A stretch of 64,000 bases of DNA from an uncultured delta proteobacterium (lineage in GTDB: Bacteria; Desulfobacterota; Desulfovibrionia; Desulfovibrionales; Desulfovibrionaceae): positions 124,001 through 188,000 of the forward strand of contig CAIMRY010000017.1 in NCBI GenBank assembly GCA_903843965.1, written 5' to 3'. The notes under the pieces are model-generated. The model did not search any database, was not told the DNA's origin, and saw nothing but the letters and a program-made list of their open reading frames with translations. The translations under genes were made by a program, and so were the position numbers. Positions 53,463 to 61,221 of this stretch are shown here, one piece after another (the first letter of the stretch is position 1; the number at the start of each line of letters is the position of its first letter).

Positions 53463-54767
53463 ATGGATGTTCTCATGCTTTCGCGGCTGCAATTCGCTGC
53501 CGCCACCATGTTCCACTTTTTGTTCGTGCCGCTGACGCTGGGCATCTCGGTGCTCATCGCCTGCATGGAGACGGCCTACGTGCGTACGGGCAAGGATGTC
53601 TACAAACGCATGGCCAGGTTCTGGGGCAAGCTGTTCCTCATCAATTTCACCCTGGGCGTGGTCACCGGCATCACCCTGGAATTCCAGTTCGGCACCAACT
53701 GGTCGCGCTACTCGGCCTATGTGGGTGACATCTTCGGGTCGCTTCTGGCCATCGAGGCCACGGCGGCGTTTTTCCTCGAATCCACCTTCATCGGCGTCTG
53801 GCACTTCGGCTGGGACAAGCTTTCGCCCAGGGCCCACGCCATTTCCGCCTGGCTGGTGGCCGGGGCCAGCAATCTCTCCGCCGTCTGGATCCTCATCGCC
53901 AACGGGTTCATGCAGAACCCGCTGGGCTTTGAGCTCAGAAACGGCCGCGCCGAGCTGACCGACTTCGTGGCCGTCATCACCAACCCCTGGGCCTGGAACC
54001 AGTTCGTGCACGTGGTGGCGGCCTCGTTCTGCGTGGCCACGTTCTTCATCATGGGCATCAGCGCCTGGCACCTGTTGCGCAAGCAGAATGAGGAGTTCTT
54101 CCAGAAGTCCTTCCGCCTGGCGCTCTACGTGGGCATGGCGGCCACGGCCATCGTGGTGGTGCAGGGCCATTTGCACGGCAACCTGGTGGCCCAGCTCCAG
54201 CCGGCCAAGCTGGCGGCCATGGAGTCCCACTGGGAGACCCAGAAGAACGCGCCCATGTACCTGTTGCAGATCCCCGATGAAAAGGGCGAAAAGAACCTGG
54301 TGCAGGCCGTGGCCGTTCCCAGCCTGCTGAGCATCCTGGCCTTCAACGATCCGGACGCCGAGGTCAAGGGGCTGAAGGACTTCCCCGCCGCTGACCGCCC
54401 GCCCGTGACCATCACCTTCCTGGCCTTCCGCATCATGGTCGGCATCGGCACCCTCATGCCGCTGCTCATGCTCTTCGGCCTCTTCAAGCGCGACACGCTG
54501 GCCCAGTATCCGCTGTACCTGAAGGCCATGGTCTGGGCCATGCCGCTGCCCTACCTGGGCATGCAGGCGGGCTGGGCCGTGGCCGAGGTGGGCCGCCAGC
54601 CCTGGATCGTCTATGGGCTGATGCGCACCACGGACGCGGTGTCGCCCATCGCGGCCAGCCAGGCCGGGGTCTCGCTGGTGGCCATGGTGCTGTTGTACAC
54701 CCTGCTCGGCGCGGCCGGGGCCTACCTCATGGTCACCTTCGCCCGCAAGGGCCCTGTGGACGCCTAA
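53463..54767 (+). CDS. cydA: Cytochrome bd ubiquinol oxidase subunit I
   Basis: CydA is the quinol-oxidising, haem-binding subunit of the bd oxidase in the inner membrane. In sulfate reducers this enzyme consumes oxygen. The 434-residue protein has the haem ligand His in ATMFHFLFVPLTLG near residue 18, a second His in QFVHVVAASF near residue 185, VVQGHLHG, and GWAVAEVGRQPWIVYGLMRT. E. coli CydA has 522 residues; this is the short Q-loop form. GGGAGGGG precedes the ATG. It is cotranscribed with cydB. Confidence 0.97.
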   Translation: MDVLMLSRLQFAAATMFHFLFVPLTLGISVLIACMETAYVRTGKDVYKRMARFWGKLFLINFTLGVVTGITLEFQFGTNWSRYSAYVGDIFGSLLAIEATAAFFLESTFIGVWHFGWDKLSPRAHAISAWLVAGASNLSAVWILIANGFMQNPLGFELRNGRAELTDFVAVITNPWAWNQFVHVVAASFCVATFFIMGISAWHLLRKQNEEFFQKSFRLALYVGMAATAIVVVQGHLHGNLVAQLQPAKLAAMESHWETQKNAPMYLLQIPDEKGEKNLVQAVAVPSLLSILAFNDPDAEVKGLKDFPAADRPPVTITFLAFRIMVGIGTLMPLLMLFGLFKRDTLAQYPLYLKAMVWAMPLPYLGMQAGWAVAEVGRQPWIVYGLMRTTDAVSPIAASQAGVSLVAMVLLYTLLGAAGAYLMVTFARKGPVDA

Positions 54768-54804
54768 GCCGTCCGCACCAGTAGCCAACACAAGGGAGTC
54801 TGCT

Positions 54805-55821
54805 ATGCTCGAATCAATATGGTTTCTGCTCTGGGGAGTGCTCTGGGCCGTCTACTTCGTGCTGGACGGGTTTGACCTGGGCATCGGCACGCTCATGCCC
54901 TTTCTGGCCAAGAACGAGTACGAGAAACGCGTCATGTACAACGCCGGGGGCCCCTTCTGGGACGGCAACGAGGTCTGGCTGCTGTCCGCTGGCGGCGTGA
55001 CCTTCGCGGCCTTCCCCCAGGCCTATGCCACCATGTTCAGCGGCCTGTACTCGGCGCTGATGCTCCTGCTCTTCGCCCTGATCCTGCGCGGGGTCTCCTT
55101 CGAGTTCCGGGGCAAGGTGGACAGCGACTCCTGGCGCAAGGTCTGGGACGGCTGCCAGGTGGCCGGAAGCTTCCTGCCCGCGCTGCTCCTCGGCGTGGCC
55201 TTCGCCAACCTGTTCCACGGCCTGCCCATCAACCAGGCCCACGTGAACACCGGCGGGCTGTTCGACCTGCTGAACCCCTACGGCCTGCTGGGCGGGGTGT
55301 TCTTTGTGGCCATGTTCTGCCTGCACGGGGCGCTGTGGCTGTCCATCCGCGCCACGGGCGAACTGAAGGAGCGCGCCATGGCCACGGCGAGCAGGCTCTG
55401 GCCCCTGGTGCTGGTGCTGGTGCTGGCCTTTTTGGCGTACAGCTACGTGAACACCCAGCTCTTCGGCAACTTCCGCAAGAGCCCGCACCTGTTCCTGATC
55501 CTGGCGGCTGCGGTGGCCGGGCTGCTGCTTTCGCGGCTGTACCTGGCCCAGGGCCAGGCCTGGAAAGCCTGGGGCGGTTCGGCGGTGTTCATCGCCTGCG
55601 TGGCGCTGTTCGGCGTGGTGGGCCTGTACCCGGCCATCATCATCTCCACCCTGAACCCGGCCTGGAGCCTGACCATCTACAACGCCTCGTCCTCGCCGCT
55701 GACGCTGAAGATCATGCTTGGCGTGGCCCTGGTCTTTGTGCCCGTGGTCATCGGCTACCAGGTCTGGTCGCTTTTGACCTTCGGCAAGGCAATCACGGGC
55801 GAGCACGACCTGGAGTACTAG
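54805..55821 (+). CDS. cydB: Cytochrome bd ubiquinol oxidase subunit II
   Basis: CydB is the structural partner of CydA. The 338-residue protein has the N-terminal LWAVYFVLDGFDLGIGTLMPF, then GPFWDGNEVWLL, both conserved, and about eight membrane helices. It follows cydA by 37 bases and is closed by a strong terminator. No cydX-type small subunit or cydDC is seen nearby. Confidence 0.97.
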   Translation: MLESIWFLLWGVLWAVYFVLDGFDLGIGTLMPFLAKNEYEKRVMYNAGGPFWDGNEVWLLSAGGVTFAAFPQAYATMFSGLYSALMLLLFALILRGVSFEFRGKVDSDSWRKVWDGCQVAGSFLPALLLGVAFANLFHGLPINQAHVNTGGLFDLLNPYGLLGGVFFVAMFCLHGALWLSIRATGELKERAMATASRLWPLVLVLVLAFLAYSYVNTQLFGNFRKSPHLFLILAAAVAGLLLSRLYLAQGQAWKAWGGSAVFIACVALFGVVGLYPAIIISTLNPAWSLTIYNASSSPLTLKIMLGVALVFVPVVIGYQVWSLLTFGKAITGEHDLEY

Positions 55822-55861
55822 GCCCCGAAAGCCAGCCTTCGACCAATACCACCAACACAAA

Positions 55862-55900
55862 GGGCCGCTTCCGACAGACGGAGGCGGCCCTTCTTCATTT
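55862..55900 (+). terminator. Terminator of cydAB
   Basis: GGGCCGCTTCCG pairs fully with CGGAGGCGGCCC (one T-G pair, loop ACAGA), followed by TTCTTCATTTC. Confidence 0.85.
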
Positions 55901-55921
55901 CGTCATTTCGTCGGAAGAGCT

Positions 55922-56440
55922 TTACGACACGCTCTTGCGCAAGGACAGGGCCAGGGCCGTGGTCAGCTTGACCACCTCGGAATTGGAGCGGCGGATGGTG
56001 GCGGCCATGCGCCTGCCCAGGGTGAGCAGCAGCTTCACGCCCAGCTCCGGCTCGCGCCCGGCCAGGTCGAAGAACTGCGCGCGGATGGTGACCAGGAAGG
56101 TGGCGTCCGTGATGGCCGTCACCGTGGCCGAGCGCTGGTCCGAGTCGATGAGCGCGACCTCGCCGAACACGGGGTAGCCAGAATCGTCCAGGGTGGCCAG
56201 CACCTTGCGCGGGGAGGCCATGTTCAGAAGGGGCACGCTCATGCCCGCCAAGAGCATGGCCTTGGACACCTGCACCCGACCGCGCACCAGGATGTACATT
56301 TCTTCCCCGGTCTGGCCCTCGGTCACGACAACGCTTCCGGCGGGCCGCGTCTCCTCGTGGAAGATGGCCTCGACCTTGCCCAGCTCCGCAGGGGTGAGCC
56401 CCAGAAACATTGGGATGGCGGAGAGGTCCCGGCCGTTCAT
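55922..56440 (-). CDS. Stand-alone cyclic-nucleotide-binding domain protein
   Basis: The 172-residue protein is a single cNMP-binding domain (Crp/CAP sensor fold) without HTH or catalytic part. Visible are GSVVVTEGQTGEEMYILVRGRVQV and the phosphate-binding cassette VFGEVALIDSDQRSATVTA, which retains the Arg-Ser-Ala contact to the cyclic phosphate. A loop of about 25 residues (SVPLLNMASPRKVLATLDD) sits before the cassette. A C-terminal helix follows (VKLLLTLGRRMAATIRRSN). Its ATG overlaps the stop of the K+ channel gene (ATGA), so the two are probably made together and may form one complex. Confidence 0.88.
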   Translation of the reverse strand: MNGRDLSAIPMFLGLTPAELGKVEAIFHEETRPAGSVVVTEGQTGEEMYILVRGRVQVSKAMLLAGMSVPLLNMASPRKVLATLDDSGYPVFGEVALIDSDQRSATVTAITDATFLVTIRAQFFDLAGREPELGVKLLLTLGRRMAATIRRSNSEVVKLTTALALSLRKSVS

Positions 56441-57591
56441 GACCGCTCCCCGGCGGGCCCGGAACGCAGCAGCAGCACGCCGTCGTAGCCGGCCAGGGGC
56501 TGGCTGTCCGGGGGGTTCACCAAAAGGCCCGCGCCCTGGTCGCCCAGCTTGGTTTCCCGCCCGTGGGACTGGAACAGCTCCAGGATGAACTGGTCCAGTG
56601 CGGAGCCCGCGTCCAGGATGTCCTCCAGGGCCAGGCTGCGCGCGGTCTGGCACAGGGCCAGGCCCAGGCTGCCGTCGCGGCGGCGCAGATCCCCGCAGAA
56701 ATCGCCCCAGAGCATGGCCTTGTCCTCATCCGAAAGCGGCCGCAGGGCCAGGCCAGGGCGCCCATGCAGCCCGAGCATGGCCTGGAGCAGGCGCCAGGCC
56801 GGGGGCGCGGTGCCCAGCAGGGCAAGCACGCCGCTTGATATCTCGCCCCGGTCGATGAGCTCGGTGACGCCCGCGCGCAGCAGGTGCACGCGGTTCTCCA
56901 CCTGGGCCGCCTCGGCGTAGATGGGGACCTTGGGGGCCATGCTGCGCACGGTGAGCGCGGCGTAGATGCTCTGCTGGTCGGACTCGTGCGGGGGCATGTC
57001 GTCCTGGCGCAGGATGTAGACAAGCGCGGCGTGGTCCGGCCTGGCCTTGTGCACCACGTTTTCCTGGGCGATCTTGCCCGCCACGAAAAACAGCCGCTCG
57101 CCCAGGTCGAGCTGGAAGGCGATCTCGTCGCGCCGTTCCTGGGGCAGGTCGGTCACCAGCACCAGCCCGTCCCGCTCCAGCAGGCCGCTCTCGCGCAGGC
57201 CGCGCACCAGGCCGGGGACCGAGGAGTTCCAACCAAGAATGATGACATGCCCGGAGATCTTCACTTCCAGAAGCCCCTTGCGTTTCTTGGCCTTGCGCTC
57301 CACCAGCAGCGAGGCCAGGTTGCCGGTGAGGGTGGAGACCAGGCCGATGCCGCTGACCATGACCAGGATGCCGATGACCTTGCCGGAGTTGGTGGCGGGC
57401 ACGATGTCGCCGTAGCCCACAGTGGTCATGGTGACCACGCTCCACCACAGGGCCTCGAACAGGCCCGGCACAATGTCGCGGTTCTCCAGAAAATAGATGC
57501 TCACGGTGCTCAAGGACAAAAGCACCACGATGGCCAGGGCGAGCTTGAAGGTGCCGCCCCGCATCCAGTCAGGCAGCGGGAGTTTTTTCAC
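56437..57591 (-). CDS. Two-helix potassium channel with RCK-like domains
   Basis: The 384-residue protein has two membrane helices around a pore with selectivity filter TMTTVGYGD (near residue 57). A cytosolic Rossmann (RCK/TrkA-N-like) part starts GHVIILGWNSSVPGLVRGLRE, as in Kch/MthK-type channels, and a second, weaker regulatory domain extends to the end. The start is uncertain: GTG at 57591 follows AAGGAAG, while a TTG at 57663 would add 24 residues. It is coupled by ATGA to the cyclic-nucleotide-binding gene downstream. Confidence 0.88.
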   Translation of the reverse strand: MKKLPLPDWMRGGTFKLALAIVVLLSLSTVSIYFLENRDIVPGLFEALWWSVVTMTTVGYGDIVPATNSGKVIGILVMVSGIGLVSTLTGNLASLLVERKAKKRKGLLEVKISGHVIILGWNSSVPGLVRGLRESGLLERDGLVLVTDLPQERRDEIAFQLDLGERLFFVAGKIAQENVVHKARPDHAALVYILRQDDMPPHESDQQSIYAALTVRSMAPKVPIYAEAAQVENRVHLLRAGVTELIDRGEISSGVLALLGTAPPAWRLLQAMLGLHGRPGLALRPLSDEDKAMLWGDFCGDLRRRDGSLGLALCQTARSLALEDILDAGSALDQFILELFQSHGRETKLGDQGAGLLVNPPDSQPLAGYDGVLLLRSGPAGERS

Positions 57592-57693
57592 AGCGCCGGG
57601 TGCTTCCTTATACAAACGACTGAAACTACACTGCGACTGTATCAGAGGTTGCGCAGGAATCAAGGCGGAAATGGCGGGGAGCCTGCGGCGGCC

Positions 57694-59136
57694 TCAGGCG
57701 TCCTTGCGCACCTCGCGGTGCACATGACCGACGGGCACCCGGAACATGCCGCGCCGATGGAGGGACAGGCAGCCCGCCACGAAGGCGAGCACCGCACCGG
57801 AGGTCAGCGCCGCGCGGAAGCCGCTGCTGAAGGCGGCCACCCGGTCCAGGCCCAGGGCTGCGGCGTGTCCCTGGACCACGCCGAACACGCTGATGGCCAC
57901 AGCGATGCCGGAGACCATGCCCACGTTGCGCACCAGGGCCAGAAATCCGCCCACCAGGCCGATCTTGTCCTGGGGGGCGCTGGTGAGCACGGAGTTATTG
58001 TTGGGCGACATGTAGATGCCCACACCCAGGCCAAGAACCACCTGACTCAGGAAGACCCGCCACAGCGGCGTGGCGGGCACGAACAGCGACTGGCCCAGAA
58101 GCGCCGAGCAGATGACGCCCAGGCCGATGGTGGTCAGGGTGGCGAAGTTCACGCGCTCGGACAGATAGCCGCTGATCGGGGCGGCCACGGCCATGACCAG
58201 CGGCAGGGTGGAGAGCACGATGCCGGTCATCAGCGGCGTCAGGTGCTGCTGCCCCTGCAGGTAGAACGGCAGCAGAATGGCGTTGGCGAACATGGACATG
58301 AAGGTCAGGAAGGCCACGATGTTGCCCGAGAGGAACGGCCAGATGCCAAAGAGCGAGAGGTCGATCATGGGATGGTCGGTGCGGCGCTCCCAAAGCACGA
58401 AGCAGGGAAAGGCCACAACAGCCAGGGTCAGGCAGACCAGCACCTGCGGCGAGGCCCAGCCCCAGTCGCGGCCATGGGTCATGGCCAGGAGCATGCCGGT
58501 CATGGCCACGGCGAAAAGCCCCGCCCCCGCCAGATCCAGGGTTTCGTCGTGCAGGCGCTCCACTGTGGACAAGAAACGGCGGGTGAGCCACAGCCCGAAC
58601 AGGCCGATGGGCAGGTTCACGTAAAACACGCAGCGCCAGCCAAAGGACTGGATGAGCAGGCCGCCCAGGCCCGGACCCGTGAGCGAGCCCAGGGCCACGG
58701 TCATGCCGAGCATGCCGAGCGCACGGCCCCTGGTGGTGCCGGGAAAGGCGGCCATGATGATGGCCGGCCCGTTGGCCATGAGCATGGCCGCGCCCACGCC
58801 CTGGAGCACGCGCGCGCCGATGAGGGCCAGCAGGCTCGGGGCCGCGCCGCAGAGCATGGACGAGATTGTGAAGGCGATGAACCCGAGCGAGTACAGACGC
58901 CTGCGGCCATACATGTCGCCCATGCGCCCGAACAGGGGCAACAGGCAGGAGATGACCAGAAAATACGCCGCCACGAGCCACTGGACCTCCGGCAGGCTGG
59001 CCGCAAAGTCATGGGCGATGGTGGGCAGCGCCGTGTTCACGATGCCCGCGTCGAGCGTAGCCATGAAGGTGCCGGACGCGGCCACGCAAAAGGCCCGCCA
59101 GTCGCCCGCGCTCTCGATTATTCCGTCCTGTCCCAT
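57694..59136 (-). CDS. MFS multidrug transporter, DHA2 (EmrB/QacA) type
   Basis: This is a 480-residue, 14-helix drug:H+ antiporter. ATLDAGIVNTALPTIAHDF, motif A GRMGDMYGRRRLY, motif B ARVLQGVGAAMLMANGPAI and motif C GSLTGPGLGGLL are all clear. The ATG at 59136 follows GGGAGG. It is divergent from the TetR gene over 112 bases with overlapping promoter-like boxes, so TetR may repress both sides. Confidence 0.92.
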   Translation of the reverse strand: MGQDGIIESAGDWRAFCVAASGTFMATLDAGIVNTALPTIAHDFAASLPEVQWLVAAYFLVISCLLPLFGRMGDMYGRRRLYSLGFIAFTISSMLCGAAPSLLALIGARVLQGVGAAMLMANGPAIIMAAFPGTTRGRALGMLGMTVALGSLTGPGLGGLLIQSFGWRCVFYVNLPIGLFGLWLTRRFLSTVERLHDETLDLAGAGLFAVAMTGMLLAMTHGRDWGWASPQVLVCLTLAVVAFPCFVLWERRTDHPMIDLSLFGIWPFLSGNIVAFLTFMSMFANAILLPFYLQGQQHLTPLMTGIVLSTLPLVMAVAAPISGYLSERVNFATLTTIGLGVICSALLGQSLFVPATPLWRVFLSQVVLGLGVGIYMSPNNNSVLTSAPQDKIGLVGGFLALVRNVGMVSGIAVAISVFGVVQGHAAALGLDRVAAFSSGFRAALTSGAVLAFVAGCLSLHRRGMFRVPVGHVHREVRKDA

Positions 59137-59189
59137 AGTCCTCCCGTCGGCCGGTCGCCGATTGCCATGGCCTGGAATTGGTATTCCAT

Positions 59190-59218
59190 TTGACACCCTC
59201 AATCAAGCGTTTTAATCT
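59190..59218 (+). promoter_or_regulatory. Sigma-70 promoter of the tetR operon
   Basis: TTGACA (59190-59195), 17 bases, TAATCT (59213-59218). AGCGTTT-type half-sites recur at 59206 and 59219, a possible repressor site overlapping the -10 box. Confidence 0.6.
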
Positions 59219-59248
59219 AGCGTTTCATCCAGCGACAAGGAGATGCGC

Positions 59249-59920
59249 ATGACCCAGGATTCCGGCGACGACACCAAACGGCGGCTCTTGGACGCCGCCG
59301 GGGAAGTGTTTTCCAGGCACGGCTTCAAGGCCGCTACGGTGCGCACCATCTGCCGCATGGCTCACGCCAACGTGGCTGCGGTGCACTACCACTTCGGCGG
59401 CAAGGAGGGGCTGTACGAGGCCCTCTTGTCCGAGGCCTTTGCGAACGGTCTGCGGCGCCACCCGCCGGACATGGGGCTGCCCGCTTCCGCCCCGGCGGAG
59501 GAGCGCCTCTTCGCCTTCATCCATTCCTTTTTGCTGCGCATGCTGGGCGACGGCAAAAGCGCCTGGTGCGGCAAGCTCATGGCCAGGGAGATGTTCGAGC
59601 CCACCCAGGCCCTGGACCAGATGGTGGACCGCCACATCCTGCCCCTGTCGGCCTATCTGCGCGCCATTGTTGCGGAAATAATTGGCAACGGCGCCGGGCC
59701 GGAGGACGCCCTGAGCCGCCAATGCGGCATGAGCATCGTGGGCCAGTGCCAGTACATCTTCCGCTCCCGGGTCATCATCGACCGCCTGGCCCCGGAGATG
59801 CGTTTCGACGCGGCAGGAATCCGCGCATTGGCTGAACATATCACGCGTTTTTCCCTCTGCGCCCTGAAGAACTTTTCGGAATGCGCCGAAAAAGCAGGCG
59901 CGGTCGCGAGCGCACCCTAG
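59249..59920 (+). CDS. TetR/AcrR family regulator
   Basis: The 223-residue protein has the TetR HTH near residues 10-55: KRRLLDAAGEVFSRHGFKAAT, then VAAVHYHFGGKEGLYEAL. The C-terminal ligand domain, with SAWCGKLMAREMFEPTQALD, resembles the DUF1956/CerR type often found before RND pumps. The ATG at 59249 is six bases after AAGGAG; the ATG at 59243 is too close. It probably represses itself and the efflux genes that follow 38 bases downstream. Confidence 0.9.
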   Translation: MTQDSGDDTKRRLLDAAGEVFSRHGFKAATVRTICRMAHANVAAVHYHFGGKEGLYEALLSEAFANGLRRHPPDMGLPASAPAEERLFAFIHSFLLRMLGDGKSAWCGKLMAREMFEPTQALDQMVDRHILPLSAYLRAIVAEIIGNGAGPEDALSRQCGMSIVGQCQYIFRSRVIIDRLAPEMRFDAAGIRALAEHITRFSLCALKNFSECAEKAGAVASAP

Positions 59921-59958
59921 GCGCACGGCCCAATACTCTCTCCAAAGGACATCCCCGG

Positions 59959-61221
59959 ATGACCCAGAGCGCCCCCCCCGCCCGTCTCGTCCGCAATAGC
60001 AGCCTGCAGCCCCTGGCCCTGGGCCTGATCCTAGTCCTGACCCTGGCGGTCCTGCTGCTGACTCTTCCGGCCTGCGGACGCGGCGACGACAAAAACGCCA
60101 AGGGCAAACGGCCCGTGGCCGTGGCTGTGGCCGTGGCCGCAGTCAAAAACGTGCCCGTGCTGGTGCTGGCCGTGGGCAATGTCGAGGCGTACGCCAGCGT
60201 CGTCATCAAGCCCCAGGTCAGCGGCGTCATCGCCAAGCAACTGGTGCGCGACGGCCAGGATGTGGTCCGCGACCAGCCCCTGTTTTTCATCGACCCGCGC
60301 ACTTACAAGGCTGCCATGCAGGAGGCCCAGGCCCGCATGCAGAAGGACCAGGCCCAGGCCAAGAAGGCCGAGGACGACCTCACGCGCTTCCAGGCCCTGT
60401 TCGAGCAGGGGGCTGTGAGCCGCGACCAGCTGGAGCAGATGCAGACCAACGTGGGCACCCTGCGCGCCAGCCTGGCGCTGGACCGGGCCCAGGTGGAGCA
60501 GGCCCGCCTGCAGCTGGAATACGCCACCATCACCGCGCCCATCGCCGGGCGCGTGGGGCAGGTGCTGGTGCACGAGGGCAACGTGGTGGGCAAGTCCAAC
60601 GACGACCGCACCCTGGTGGTCATCAACCAGATCGAGCCCATCTTCGTCAGCTTCTCCGTGCCGGAGCGCCATCTGCCGGAGATCCAGAAGCAGGCCGCCC
60701 TGGGCCCCCTTCGCGTTGAGGCCCAGACCGCCGAGGGAGTGGTGCTGGACACCGGCCAGCTGGCCAGCATCGACAACGCTGTGGACAAGGCCACCGGCAC
60801 CATCCGGCTCAAGGCCGTGTTCGCCAACAAGGGCCGCGCCCTGTGGCCCGGGCAGTTCGTGCGCGCCTTTCTGCGCCTGGCCGAGCGGGAGAGCGCCGTG
60901 GTCATTCCGGCCCAGGCCGTGCAGACAGGCGTGTCCGGCCCGTATGTCTTCGTGGTCAAGGACGACCTGAGCGTGGACATGCGCCCCGTCACCATCAGCC
61001 CGGCCCCGGATCAGGCCGTGGTGGTGGACACAGGCGTGGCCCCCGGCGAAAAGGTCGTGGTCGATGGCCAGGTCATGCTCGTGCCCGGCGCAAAGGTGGA
61101 GCTCAAGGCCGCCCCGGCGGCCCAGGCCAACGCCTCGGCAAACGCCACGGCGGGCCAGACCAGCACACCGGCCCAGGCCGCCCCGGCCCCGGCAGCCACT
61201 AGCGCCGGGGCAAAGCCGTGA
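59959..61221 (+). CDS. RND efflux periplasmic adaptor (membrane fusion protein, lipoprotein)
   Basis: The 420-residue protein has a signal peptide with lipobox LLTLPACG (Cys near residue 39). The adaptor order is visible: barrel-sandwich half VVIKPQVSGVIAKQLVRDGQDV, coiled-coil hairpin (ARMQKDQAQAKKAEDDLTRFQALFEQGAVS), second lipoyl half TITAPIAGRVGQVLVHEGNVV, and beta-barrel PIFVSFSVPERHLPEI. An Ala/Thr/Pro-rich tail ends it. It is of the MdtA/AcrA family. Its TGA overlaps the GTG of the pump gene (GTGA). Confidence 0.94.
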   Translation: MTQSAPPARLVRNSSLQPLALGLILVLTLAVLLLTLPACGRGDDKNAKGKRPVAVAVAVAAVKNVPVLVLAVGNVEAYASVVIKPQVSGVIAKQLVRDGQDVVRDQPLFFIDPRTYKAAMQEAQARMQKDQAQAKKAEDDLTRFQALFEQGAVSRDQLEQMQTNVGTLRASLALDRAQVEQARLQLEYATITAPIAGRVGQVLVHEGNVVGKSNDDRTLVVINQIEPIFVSFSVPERHLPEIQKQAALGPLRVEAQTAEGVVLDTGQLASIDNAVDKATGTIRLKAVFANKGRALWPGQFVRAFLRLAERESAVVIPAQAVQTGVSGPYVFVVKDDLSVDMRPVTISPAPDQAVVVDTGVAPGEKVVVDGQVMLVPGAKVELKAAPAAQANASANATAGQTSTPAQAAPAPAATSAGAKP

